Shown piece by piece: positions 24,715 through 36,215 of a stretch of DNA of 64,000 nt (positions within the stretch are counted from its first letter, which is position 1; every line of letters begins with the position of its first letter). The notes under the pieces were generated by a model that worked only from the letters and a program-made list of their open reading frames with translations, had not been told where the DNA came from and did no database searches. A program made the translations under genes and the position numbers. The DNA comes from Anomaloglossus baeobatrachus (Eukaryota > Chordata > Amphibia > Anura > Aromobatidae). The stretch covers positions 126,988,752-127,052,751 of the forward strand of contig NC_134364.1 in NCBI RefSeq assembly GCF_048569485.1, read 5' to 3'.

Positions 24715-26314
24715 TGATAACCCCCCCATTGCTGTGGAGGGGGTTATCCCCTCCCCTGCTGTGATAACACCCCCCTCCCCCGCTGTGATAACACCCCCCT
24801 CCCCCGCTGTGATAACACCCCCCTCCCCCGCTGTGATAACACCCCCTCCCCCGCTGTGATAACACCTTCCCCCCCACTGTGATAACACCCCCTCCCCCGC
24901 TGTGATAACACCCCCTCCCCTGCTGTGATAACACCCCCCTCCTCCACTGTGATAACACCTCCCTCCCCCGCTGTGATAACACCTCCCCCCCCACTGTGAT
25001 AACACCCCCTCCCCTGCTGTGATAACACCCCCCTCCCCCGCTGTGATAACACCCCCCCCTCCCCCGCTGTGATAACACCCCCCCTCCCCCACTGTGATAA
25101 CACCCCCCTCCCCCGCTGTGATAACACCCCCCTCCTCCACTGTGATAACACCTCCCTCCCCCGCTGTGATAACACCTTCCCCCCACTGTGATAACACCCC
25201 CCTCCTCCGCTGTGATAACACCCCCTCCCCCCCGCTGTGATAAGACCCCCCTCCTCCGCTGTGATAACACCTCCCTCCCCCTCTGTGATAACACCCTCCT
25301 CCTCCGCTGTGATAACACCTTCCCCCCGCCCGCTGTGATAACACCCCCTCCCCTGCTGTGATAACACACCCCCTCCCCCGTTGTGATAACACTCCCCTCC
25401 TCTGCTGTGATAACACCCCCTAACTCGCTGTGATAACACCTCCCCCCGCCCGCTGTGATAACACCCCCCTCCTCTGCTGTGATAACACCTCCCTCCCCCG
25501 CTGTGATAACACCCCCTCCCCCGATGTGATAACACCCCCTCCCTCGCTGTCATAACACCTTCCCCCCACTGTGATAACACCCCCCCTCCCCCGCTGTGAT
25601 AACACCCCCCTCCTCCGCTGTGATAACACCCCCCTCCCCTGCTGTGATAACACCCCCTCCCCCACTGTGATAACACTCCTCCCCACTGTGATAACACACC
25701 CCTCCCCCGCTGTGATAACATCCTCCCCCCCCGCTGTGATAACACCCCTCCCCCGCTGTGATAACACCCCCTCCCCCGCTGTGATAACACCCCCCTCCCC
25801 CGCTGTGATAACACCCCCCTCCCCCGCTGTGATAGCACCCCCCCCTCCCCCACTGTGATAACACCCCCCTCCCCTGCTGTGATAACACTCCCCTCCTCCC
25901 CTGTGATAACACCTCCCTCCCCCGCTGTGAGAACACCCTTCCCCCCCACTGTGATAACACCCCCCTCCCCCGCTGTGATAACACCTTCCCCCCCACTGTG
26001 ATAACACCCCCCTCCCCCCGCTGTGATAACACCCCCCTCCCCCGCTGTGATAACACCCTCCCCCCCCGCTGTGGTAACACCCCCCCTCGCTGTGATAACA
26101 CCCTCCCCCCCCGCTGTGGTAACACCCCCCCTCGCTGTGATTACACCCCCTCCCCTGCTGTGATAACACCCCCCTCCCCTGCTGTGGTAACACCCCCTCC
26201 CCTTGCTGTGATAACACCCCCCTCCCCCGCTGTGATAACACCCTCCCCCCCCGCTGTGATAACACCCCCCTCCCCCGCTGTGATAACACCCCCCTCCCTC
26301 GCTGTGATAACACC
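24715..26314. repeat. Minisatellite C, about 23 bp, GATA plus CACCC-like unit
   Basis: Around 65-70 copies of CGCTGTGATAACACCCCCCT followed by CCCC, varying mostly in C-run length and in CGCTG/CACTG/TGCTG. Each unit carries TGATAA, which fits the GATA-factor consensus WGATAR, directly followed by ACACCCCC, similar to a KLF/Sp CACCC box. The sequence is strongly strand-asymmetric (C-rich + strand). Long minus-strand frames are repeat products. Confidence 0.96.
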
Positions 26315-26526
26315 GCACTATTTATATCCTCCGCCTCCCCAGGAGAATATCTGCTTCTAGAAACTATAAATGGATCCAGACAATCAAATGTCCTTGAAGA
26401 AGGGACAGACGATCACCGCGACATCACCGGGTCATCCGTGTAAAACAGAACGGCCGCATGTCAGCCCAAATAACACGTGAACCCGGGCTCCACTATAAAG
26501 TATGGGGAGCCAGAAAGCAAAAACCG
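26315..26526. other. Link between minisatellites C and D, first copy
   Basis: About 210 bp of single-copy-looking sequence (from CGCACTATTTATATCC to CAGAAAGCAAAAACC). An almost identical copy occurs at 49,047-49,257. No gene is seen. Confidence 0.8.
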
Positions 26527-29234
26527 GTGCACAATATAGAAGGAGGCGGCAGCACAGCACAGGGATGAGAGGAAGCTGTGCACAATATAGAAGGAGGCGG
26601 CAGCACAGCACAGGGATGAGAGGAAGCTGTGCACAATATAGAAGGAGGCGGCAGCACAGCACAGGGATGAGAGGAAGCTGTGCACAATATAGAAGGAGGC
26701 GGCAGCACAGCACAGGGATGAGAGGAAGCTGTGCACAATATAGAAGGAGGCGGCAGCACAGCACAGGGATGAGAGGAAGCTGTGCACAATATAGAAGGAG
26801 GCGGCAGCACAGCACAGGGATGAGAGGAAGCTGTGCACAATATAGAAGGAGGCGGCAGCACAGCACAGGGATGAGAGGAAGCTGTGCACAATATAGAAGG
26901 AGGCGGCAGCACAGCACAGGGATGAGAGGAAGCTGTGCACAATATAGAAGGAGGCAGCAGCACAGCACAGGGATGAGAGGAAGCTGTGCACAATATAGAA
27001 GGAGGCGGCAGCACAGCACAGGGATGAGAGGAAGCTGTGCACAATATAGAAGGAGGCGGCAGCACAGCACAGGGATGAGAGGAAGCTGTGCACAATATAG
27101 AAGGAGGCGGCAGCACAGCACAGGGATGAGAGGAAGCTGTGCACAATATAGAAGGAGGCGGCAGCACAGCACAGGGATGAGAGGAAGCTGTGCACAATAT
27201 AGAAGGAGGCGGCAGCACAGCACAGGGATGAGAGGAAGCTGTGCACAATATAGAAGGAGGCGGCAGCACAGCACAGGGATGAGAGGAAGCTGTGCACAAT
27301 ATAGAAGGAGGCGGCAGCACAGCACAGGGATGAGAGGAAGCTGTGCACAATATAGAAGGAGGCGGCAGCACAGCACAGGGATGAGAGGAAGCTGTGCACA
27401 ATATAGAAGGAGGCGGCAGCACAGCACAGGGATGAGAGGAAGCTGTGCACAATATAGAAGGAGGCGGCAGCACAGCACAGGGATGAGAGGAAGCTGTGCA
27501 CAATATAGAAGGAGGCGGCAGCACAGCACAGGGATCAGAGGAAGCTGTGCACAATATAGAAGGAGGCGGCAGCACAGCACAGGGATGAGAGGAAGCTGTG
27601 CACAATATAGAAGGAGGCGGCAGCACAGCACAGGGATGAGAGGAAGCTGTGCACAATATAGAAGGAGGCGGCAGCACAGCACAGGGATGAGAGGAAGCTG
27701 TGCACAATATAGAAGGAGGCGGCAGCACAGCACAGGGATGAGAGGAAGCTGTGCACAATATAGAAGGAGGCGGCAGCACAGCACAGGGATGAGAGGAAGC
27801 TGTGCACAATATAGAAGGAGGCGGCAGCACAGCACAGGGATGAGAGGAAGCTGTGCACAATATAGAAGGAGGCGGCAGCACAGCACAGGGATGAGAGGAA
27901 GCTGTGCACAATATAGAAGGAGGCGGCAGCACAGCACAGGGATGAGAGGAAGCTGTGCACAATATAGAAGGAGGCGGCAGCACAGCACAGGGATGAGGGG
28001 AAGCTGTGCACAATATAGAAGGAGGCGGCAGCACAGCACAGGGATGAGAGGAAGCTGTGCACAATATAGAAGGAGGCGGCAGCACAGCACAGGGATGAGG
28101 GGAAGCTGTGCACAATATAGAAGGAGGCGGCAGCACAGCACAGGGATGAGGGGAAGCTGTGCACAATATAGAAGGAGGCGGCAGCACAGCACAGGGATGA
28201 GAGGAAGCTGTGCACAATATAGAAGGAGGCGGCAGCACAGCACAGGGATGAGAGGAAGCTGTGCACAATATAGAAGGAGGCGGCAGCACAGCACAGGGAT
28301 GAGGGGAAGCTGTGCACAATATAGAAGGAGGCGGCAGCACAGCACAGGGATGAGAGGAAGCTGTGCACAATATAGAAGGAGGCGGCAGCACAGCACAGGG
28401 ATGAGAGGAAGCTGTGCACAATATAGAAGGAGGCGGCAGCACAGCACAGGGATGAGGGGAAGCTGTGCACAATATAGAAGGAGGCGGCAGCACAGCACAG
28501 GGATGAGAGGAAGCTGTGCACAATATAGAAGGAGGCGGCAGCACAGCACAGGGATGAGAGGAAGCTGTGCACAATATAGAAGGAGGCGGCAGCACAGCAC
28601 AGGGATGAGAGGAAGCTGTGCACAATATAGAAGGAGGCGGCAGCACAGCACAGGGATGAGAGGAAGCTGTGCACAATATAGAAGGAGGCGGCAGCACAGC
28701 ACAGGGATGAGGGGAAGCTGTGCACAATATAGAAGGAGGCGGCAGCACAGCACAGGGATGAGAGGAAGCTGTGCACAATATAGAAGGAGGCGGCAGCACA
28801 GCACAGGGATGAGAGGAAGCTGTGCACAATATAGAAGGAGGCGGCAGCACAGCACAGGGATGAGAGGAAGCTGTGCACAATATAGAAGGAGGCGGCAGCA
28901 CAGCACAGGGATGAGAGGAAGCTGTGCACAATATAGAAGGAGGCGGCAGCACAGCACAGGGATGAGAGGAAGCTGTGCACAATATAGAAGGAGGCGGCAG
29001 CACAGCACAGGGATGAGAGGAAGCTGTGCACAATATAGAAGGAGGCGGCAGCACAGCACAGGGATGAGAGGAAGCTGTGCACAATATAGAAGGAGGCGGC
29101 AGCACAGCACAGGGATGAGAGGAAGCTGTGCACAATATAGAAGGAGGCGGCAGCACAGCACAGGGATGAGAGGAAGCTGTGCACAATATAGAAGGAGGCG
29201 GCAGCACAGCACAGGGATGAGAGGAAGCTGTGCA
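26527..29234. repeat. Minisatellite D, 51-bp unit, about 53 copies
   Basis: Extremely uniform 51-bp repeats containing GTGCACAATATAGAAGGAGG, CGGCAGCACAGCACAGGG and ATGAGAGGAAGCT. The only common variant is A to G in GAGAGGAAG, plus isolated single-base changes near 26,956 and 27,536. Fifty-one is a multiple of three, so three or more frames stay open for about 900 codons; the translations are pure 17-residue repeats. A second, longer copy lies at 49,258-52,322. Confidence 0.98.
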
Positions 29235-29542
29235 AATCTCACTATTTATTCAAGTATATAAGGCAGATGTGGAACAAAACAAGGCCAACGTATCACGGAC
29301 ATACAGTGCATACAGGATATATACAGGATATATACAGGATATATACAGGATATATACAGGAGCAGAAAAGATCAGGACACCGTCAATTATACTCATGAAA
29401 CAAATCAATAAAGGGGAAAACAGCAAAGTAAAAGGTACTGGATGATGATACGTGATCTAGCGGCACATGGAGCATTGCAGACCACTACTATTTCCAACTC
29501 TTCAAACCTGAATTGTAATCTGCGGGAAACACAAAATGAGAG
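29235..29542. other. Single-copy link right of minisatellite D, with an 11-bp short repeat
   Basis: Non-coding sequence containing about five copies of an 11-bp unit (ACAGGATATAT) at 29,310-29,361. The rest shows no gene. It recurs at 52,323-52,670 with about twice as many 11-bp units. Confidence 0.8.
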
Positions 29543-30091
29543 TAAAGGCCGCTGTACACACTGCAATATCGGTACTGATCTCGCTAGCGAGCGTACCTGC
29601 CCCCGTCGGTTGTGCGTCATGGGCAAATCGCTGCCCGTAGCGCACAACATCGCGCGGACCCGTCACACTACTTACCTGCCTAGCGACGTTGCTGTGACCG
29701 GCGAACCGCCTCCATTCTAAGGGGACGGGTCGTGCGGCGTCACAGTGACGTCACTAAGCGGGCGCCCAATAGAAGCGGAGGGGCGGAGATGAGTGGAATG
29801 TAACATCCCGCCCACCTCCTTCCTTCCTCATTACGGGCGGCCGCAGGTAAGGAGAGGTTCCTCGTTTCTGCGGTGTCACACATAGCGATTTGTGGTGCCG
29901 CAGGAACGACGAACAACATCGTACCTGCAACAGCAACGATAATTGAGAACTAGACAGCACGTCAACGATCTACGATAAGGTGAGTATTTTTGCTCATTGG
30001 CGGTCGCTCGTATGTGTCACACGCAACAACGTCGCTAACGAGGCTGGATGTGCGTCACGAATTTCGTGACCCCAACGACATGTGTAAAGCG
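29543..30091. mobile_element. MITE-like non-autonomous DNA element, first copy
   Basis: About 549 bp of CpG-rich sequence with weakly inverted ends: CGCTGTACACACTGC on the left and, reversed, CGCTTTACACATGTCG on the right. It has no coding capacity. It resembles common CpG-rich non-autonomous elements of frog genomes, but the superfamily and target duplication could not be fixed. It contains a palindromic CRE (TGACGTCA, 29,746-29,753) followed by CCCAATAG and a GGGGCGGAG box, a promoter-like arrangement. A near-identical copy lies at 52,671-53,219. Confidence 0.55.
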
Positions 30092-30184
30092 ATAAATCCA
30101 AAGCAATGTCAAATAGAACATACCTAATCGTTACATAGGATGTGATCCTCAGAGGAGGCAGGCACCAGTGTCTCCAGTATATGC
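30092..30184. other. Short spacer before minisatellite E
   Basis: About 90 bp of single-copy sequence ending in CCAGTATATGCTGGA, a short hairpin-capable word at the array edge. It is repeated before the second E array at 53,220-53,308. Confidence 0.7.
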
Positions 30185-31815
30185 TGGAGGGAGAAGAGAG
30201 CGGGAGGGAGAAGAGAATAAGAAGGAGAAGAGAACGGGAGGGAGAAGAGAACGGGAGGGAGAAGAGAACGGGAGGGAGAAGAGAACAAGAAGGAGAAGAG
30301 AACGGGAGGGAGAAGAGAAGGGGAGGGAGAAGAGAAGGGGAGGGAGAAGAGAAGGGGAGGGAGAAGAGAAGGGGAGGGAGAAGAGAAGGGGAGGGAGAAG
30401 AGAAGGGGAGGGAGAAGAGAAGGGGAGGGAGAAGAGAAGGGAAGGGAGAAGAGAAGAGGAGGGAGAAGAGAAGAGGAGGGAGAAGAGAAGAGGAGGGAGA
30501 AGAGAAGAGGAGGGAGAAGAGAAGAGGAGGGAGAAGAGAAGAGGAGGGAGGAGAGAACGGAAGGGAGGAGAGAACGGGAGGCAGAAGAGAACGGGAGGCA
30601 GAAGAAAACGGGAGGGAGAAGAGAACGGGAGGGAGAAGAGAACGGGAGGGAGAAGAGAACGGGAGGGAGAAGAGAACGGGAGGGAGAAGAGAACGGGAAG
30701 GAGAAGAGAACGGGAGGGAGAAGAGAACGGGAGGGAGAAGAGAACAAGAAGGAGAAGAGAAGGGGAGGGAGAAGAGAAGGGGAGGGAGAAGAGAAGGGGA
30801 GGGAGAAGAGAAGGGGAGGGAGAAGAGAAGAGGAGGGAGAAGAGAAGAGGAGGGAGAAGAGAAGAGGAGGGAGGAGAGAACGGAAGGGAGGAGAGAACGG
30901 GAGGCAGAAGAGAACGGGAGGCAGAAGAGAACGGGAGGCAGAAGAGAATGGGAGGGAGAAGAGAACGGGAGGGAGAAGAGAACGGGAGGGAGAAGAGAAC
31001 GGGAGGGAGAAGAGAACGGGAGGGAGAAGAGAACGGGAGGGAGAAGAGAACGGGAGGGAGAAGAGAACGGGAGGGAGAAGAGAACGGGAGGGAGAAGAGA
31101 ACGGGAGGGAGAAGAGAACGGGAGGGAGAAGAGAACGGGAGGGAGAAGAGAACGGGAGGGAGAAGAGAACGGGAGGGAGAAGAGAACGGGAGGGAGAAGA
31201 GAACGGGAGGGAGAAGAGAAGAGGTGGGAGAAGAGAACGGGAGGGAGAAGAGAACGGGAGGGAGAAGAGAACGGGAGGGAGAAGAGAACGGGAGGGAGAA
31301 GAGAACGGGAGGGAGAAGAGAAGAGGAGGGAGAAGAGAAGAGGAGGGAGAAAAGAAGAGGAGGGAGAAGAGAAGAGGAGGGAGAAGAGAACGAAAGGGAG
31401 AAGAGAAAGGGAGGGAGAAAAGAACAGGAAGGAGAAGAGAACAGGAGGGATAAGAGAACAGGAGGAGAAGAGAATGAGAGGGAGAAGAGAACGAGAGGGA
31501 GAAGAGAGCGAGAGGGAGAAGAGAGCGGGAGGGAGAAGAGAGCGGGAGGGAGAAGAGAGCGGGAGGGAGAAGAGAACAGGAGGGAGAAGTGAACAGGAGG
31601 GAGAAGAGAACGGGAGGGAGAAGAGAACGGGAGGGAGAAGAGAACGGGAGGGGGAAGAGAACAGGAGGGAGAAGAGAACAGGAGGGAGAAGTGAACAGGA
31701 GGGAGAAGAGAACGGGAGGGAGAAGAGAACGGGAGGGAGAAGAGAACGGGAGGGGGAAGAGAACAGGAGGGAGAAGAGAAGAGGAGGGAGAAGAGAAGAG
31801 GAGGGAGAAGAGAAC
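30185..31815. repeat. Minisatellite E, 17-bp polypurine unit, about 96 copies
   Basis: Repeats of GGGAGGGAGAAGAGAAC and variants (GGGGAGGGAGAAGAGAA; GAGGAGGGAGAAGAGAA). The + strand is almost entirely purine over 1.6 kb, with an isolated C in many units. Three 17-bp units make 51 bp, so frames stay open with a 17-residue Arg/Glu/Gly-rich period; not a protein gene. The second copy at 53,309-57,770 is nearly three times longer. Confidence 0.97.
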
Positions 31816-34206
31816 GTGGTACTGTGCAGTGTGTATATATACAGAATAATACAGATACTGAGGATTACACCCAGTATACAGGACAGGAGACGTGGTACTG
31901 TGCAGGGTATATATACAGAATAATACAGATACTGAGGATTACACCCAGTATACAGGACAGGAGAAGTGGTACTGTGCAGTATATATATACAGAATAATAC
32001 AGATACTGAGGATTACACCCAGTATACAGGACAGGAGAAGAGGTACTGTGCAGTGTATATATACAGAATAATACAGGTACTGAGGATTACACCCAGTATA
32101 CAGGACAGGAGAAGTGGTACTGTGCAGTGTATATATACAGAATAATACAGATACTGAGGATTACACCCAGTATACAGGACAGGAGAAGTGGTACTGTGCA
32201 GTGTGTATATATACAGAATAATACAGATACTGAGGATTACACCCAGTATACAGGACAGGAGAAGTGGTACTGTGCAGTGTATATATACAGAATAATACAG
32301 ACACTGAGGATTACACCCAGTATACAGGACAGGAGAAGTGGTACTGTGCAGTGTATATACAGAATAATACAGATACTGAGGATTACACCCAGTATACAGG
32401 ACAGGAGAAGTGGTACTGTGCAGTGTATATATACAGAATAATACAGGTACTGAGGATTACACCCAGTATACAGGACAGGAGAAGTGGTACTGTGCAGTGT
32501 ATATATACAGAATAATACAGGTACTGAGGATTACACCCAGTATACAGGACAGGAGAAGTGGTACTGTGCAGTGTATATATACAGAATAATACAGGTACTG
32601 AGGATTACACCCAGTATACAGGACCGGAGAAGTGGTACTGTGCAGTGTGTATATACAGAATAATACAGATACTGAGGATTACACCCAGTATATAGGACAG
32701 GAGAAGTGGTACTGTGCAGTGTATATATACAGAATAATACAGGTACTGAGGATTACACCCAGTATACAGGAGAGGAGAAGTGGTACTGTGCAGTGTGTAT
32801 ATACAGAATAATACAGGTACTGAGGATTACACCCAGTATACAGGACAGGAGAAGTGGTACTGTGCAGTGTATATATACAGAATAATACAGGTACTGAGGA
32901 TTACACCCAGTATACAGGACAGGAGAAGTGGTACTGTGCAGTGTATATATACAGAATAATACAGGTACTGAGGATTACACCCAGTATACAGGACCGGAGA
33001 AGTGGTACTGTGCAGTGTGTATATACAGAATAATACAGATACTGAGGATTACACCCAGTATATAGGACAGGAGAAGTGGTACTGTGCAGTGTATATATAC
33101 AGAATAATACAGGTACTGAGGATTACACCCAGTATACAGGACAGGAGAAGTGGTACTGTGCAGGGTATATATACAGAATAATACAGGTACTGAGGATTAC
33201 ACCCAGTATACAGGACAGGAGAAGTGGTACTGTGCAGTGTATATATACAGAATAATACAGGTACTGAGGATTACACCCAGTATACAGGACAGGAGAAGTG
33301 GTACTGTACAGTGTATATATACAGAATAATACAGGTACCGAGGATTACACCCAGTATACAGGACAGGAGAAGTAGTACTGTGCAGTGTATATATACAGAA
33401 TAATACAGATACTGAGGATTACACCCAGTATACAGGACAGGAGAAGTGGTACTGTGCAGTGTATATATACAGAATAATACAGGTACTGAGGATTACACCC
33501 AGTATACAGGACAGGAGAAGTGGTACTGTACAGTGTATATATACAGAATAATACAGGTACCGAGGATTACACCCAGTATACAGGACAGGAGAAGTGGTAC
33601 TGTGCAGTGTATATATACAGAACAATACAGATACTGAGGATTACACCCAGTATACAGGACAGGAGAAGTGGTACTGTGCAGTGTATATATACAGAATAAT
33701 ACAGGTACTGAGGATTACACCCAGTATACAGGACAGGAGAAGTGGTACTGTGCAGTGTATATATACAGAATAATACAGATACTGAGGATTACACCCAGTA
33801 TACAGGACAGGAGAAGTGGTACTGTGCAGTGTATATATACAGAATAATACAGATACTGAGGATTACACCCAGTATACAGGACAGGAGAAGTGGTACTGTG
33901 CAGTGTATATATACAGAATAATACAGGTACTGAGGATTACACCCAGTATACAGGACAGGAGAAGTGGTACTGTGCCGTGTATATATACAGTATAATACAG
34001 ACACTGGGGATTACACCCAGTATACAGGACAGGAGAAGTGGTACTGTGCAGGGTATATATACAGAATAATACAGATACTGAGGATTACACCCAGTATACA
34101 GGACAGGAGAAGTGGTACTGTGCAGTGTGTATATACAGAATAATACAGATACTGAGGATTACACCCAGTATACAGGACAGGAGAAGTGGTACTGTGCAGT
34201 GTATAT
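31816..34206. repeat. Minisatellite F, 74-bp unit, about 32 copies, first copy
   Basis: Unit begins GTGGTACTGTGCAGTG, continues through TATATATACAGAATAATAC and ACTGAGGATTACACCCAG, and ends TATACAGGACAGGAGAA. Variants (CAGATACTG/CAGGTACTG, GTGTATAT with or without an extra TA, GACCGGAG) recur in blocks. It stops abruptly at 34,206. Confidence 0.97.
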
Positions 34207-34473
34207 GGCTGGTTATGCGCTGTTCTGCAGTTGTGCTTTGTATATCTGCCTGTTAATCTCAGTAAACACGATATAATGAAATTGCGCTGACGTCTCGTCC
34301 AGAGTCCGCGGTGTCGGTGTTGGAGGTGACATCCAGTGCGGTGCAATCTTATCAGGGACCATGTTGTTATTCATCCTTTGCTTCATGATGAACGTTGACC
34401 TGTAAATAGTGACCGGCCAAATGTCCAGAGGATTATATCACCACATCCTATCAGTGGGCAGAATGTAGACCTG
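34207..34473. other. Single-copy spacer between minisatellites F and G
   Basis: About 270 bp with no recognised gene. CTCAGTAAACACGATATAAT followed by CTGACGTCTCGTCC looks like the end of some repeated element, but I cannot name it. Confidence 0.4.
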
Positions 34474-35366
34474 GGATAGGATTAGATACACGGGCTGAGG
34501 AGACAGTATCACACAAGATGGGCTTGGCTATATGGCTCAGCAGGCAGTATTACACTGGACGGGCTTAGATACACGGGCTCAGCAGACAGTATCACACAGG
34601 ATGGGCTTGGATACACTGCTCAGCAGACAGTATCACACAGGATGGGCTTGGATACACTGCTCAGCAGACAGTATCACACAGGATGGGCTTGGATACACTG
34701 CTCAGTAGACAGTATCACACAGGATGGGCTTGGATACACTGCTCAGTAGACAGTATCACACAGGATGGGCTTGGATACACTGCTCAGTAGACAGTATCAC
34801 ACATGATGGGCTTGGATACACTGCTCAGTAGACAGTATCACACAGGATGGGCTTGGATACACTGCTCAGTAGACAGTATCACACAGGATGGGCTTGGATA
34901 CAGTGCTCAGTAGACAGTATCACACAGGATGGGCTTGGATACACTGCTCAGTAGACAGTATCACACAGGATGGGCTTGGATACACTGCTCAGTAGACAGT
35001 ATCACACAGGATGGGCTTGGATACACTGCTCAGTAGACAGTATCACACAGGATGGGCTTGGATACACTGCTCAGTAGACAGTATCACACAGGATGGGCTT
35101 GGATACACTGCTCAGTAGACAGTATCACACAGGATGGGCTTGGATACACTGCTCAGTAGACAGTATCACACAGGATGGGCTTGGATACACTGCTCAGTAG
35201 ACAGTATCACACAGGATGGGTTTGGATACACTGCTCAGTAGACAGTATCACACAGGATGGGTTTGGATACACTGCTCAGTAGACAGTATCACACAGGATG
35301 GGTTTGGATACACTGCTCAGTAGACAGTATCACACAGGATGGGTTTGGATACACTGCTCAGTAGAC
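34474..35366. repeat. Minisatellite G, 41-bp unit, left block (about 21 copies)
   Basis: Unit: GATGGGCTTGGATACACTGC then TCAGTAGACAGTATCACACAG. Copies near the left edge are diverged and the central copies nearly identical. The block stops inside a unit where the foldback sequence begins. Confidence 0.96.
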
Positions 35367-35471
35367 ATGAAGCAAGGAAATTCCAGCATCCAGGTTCCAG
35401 ATTATTTTATAAAAAGAAATTCGTTTTTTAAAATAATCTGGAACCTGGATGCTGGAATTTCCTTTCTTCAT
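35367..35471. repeat. Foldback sequence with 36-bp perfect stem
   Basis: The left arm (35,374-35,409) and right arm (35,429-35,464) are exact reverse complements over 36 bp around a 19-base AT-rich loop. After one mismatch the pairing extends six more bases outward (ATGAAG/CTTCAT). A transcript would form a near-perfect hairpin. It forms the left part of an unnamed insertion into minisatellite G, which also includes 35,472-35,519 and 36,178-36,215. Confidence 0.9.
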
Positions 35472-36215
35472 ATTCACACTTCAGTGGGTCCTGCTGATGT
35501 CCGTGCACCGGTCACATTCTTAGGCCTCTGCCACACTCACGTGAATTTCACGCACGTGCCGAGAGACACGTATTTTCCCTGCGTGTTGCGTGCAGGTAAG
35601 TACGTGTCTCTGGTACGTGCGTGACACGTGTGTTCTACGTGTGCTATCCGCGATAGCACACGTAGAATCAGTAATTATTATACTCACCTGGTCCTTCCTG
35701 CTGTCCGCGCTGCTGTCCGTGGTGCTGATCCTCGGTCTCCAGCCCTCCCGTCTCCCCGCTGCTGCTGCTGCCAGGCAGTGAAGTGAATATTCAATGAGAA
35801 TAATGAGCGGCGGTCGGCAGCAAGAGGCAGCAGCGGCAGAGACAGGAGGGCTGGAGAAGGTGAGTTAATGTTTTTTATTTTTTTCCCTGACATGTGTGTT
35901 TACTCCGGCGCGTGTCACACGGGACCGCATCCACACTACACCCGTGTGGTACGGGTGCGGGCCGTGTGACACCCGTGCTGCCGGAGAAAACACTGACATG
36001 TCAGCGCTTTGAAAATCGCACACACGTACAAACGCACACGGACACACGTTCCGTGTGGTTTTACGTGTGTGTGCCTGCTACCATAGGGTAGCATTGGTTA
36101 AAGTGTCTCCGTGCCGCCGGTACGTGTAAAAAATGACAAACACGTGCCGGAGGCACGGATGTGTGGCACAGGCCTTATGGAACTCCAAGTGCGTGAGCTG
36201 GTGTTTTTTTCTACT
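35472..36215. other. Remainder of the insertion splitting minisatellite G
   Basis: Outside the Harbinger-like MITE this interval holds 35,472-35,519 and 36,178-36,215, which read continuously across one TTA when the MITE is left out. Together with the foldback sequence they look like one older insert of unknown family. Confidence 0.5.
35523..36174. mobile_element. Harbinger-like MITE, 652 bp, flanked by TTA duplication
   Basis: Termini are inverted: GGCCTCTGCCACACTCACGTG on the left and, reversed, GGCCTGTGCCACACATCCGTG on the right, continuing into GCACGTGCCG-type words. Both ends are flanked by TTA (35,520-35,522 and 36,175-36,177), the 3-bp target duplication typical of PIF/Harbinger elements. 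The interior is rich in ACGTG words and contains no transposase, so it is non-autonomous. Confidence 0.82.

Noticed and set aside
26527-29234. CRISPR array
   Set aside because: The repeats are directly abutting with no unique spacers, and the genes are vertebrate.
26432-29261. Three overlapping frames of over 900 codons across array D
   Set aside because: A 51-bp stop-free unit leaves multiple frames open on both strands; the translations are identical 17-residue repeats.
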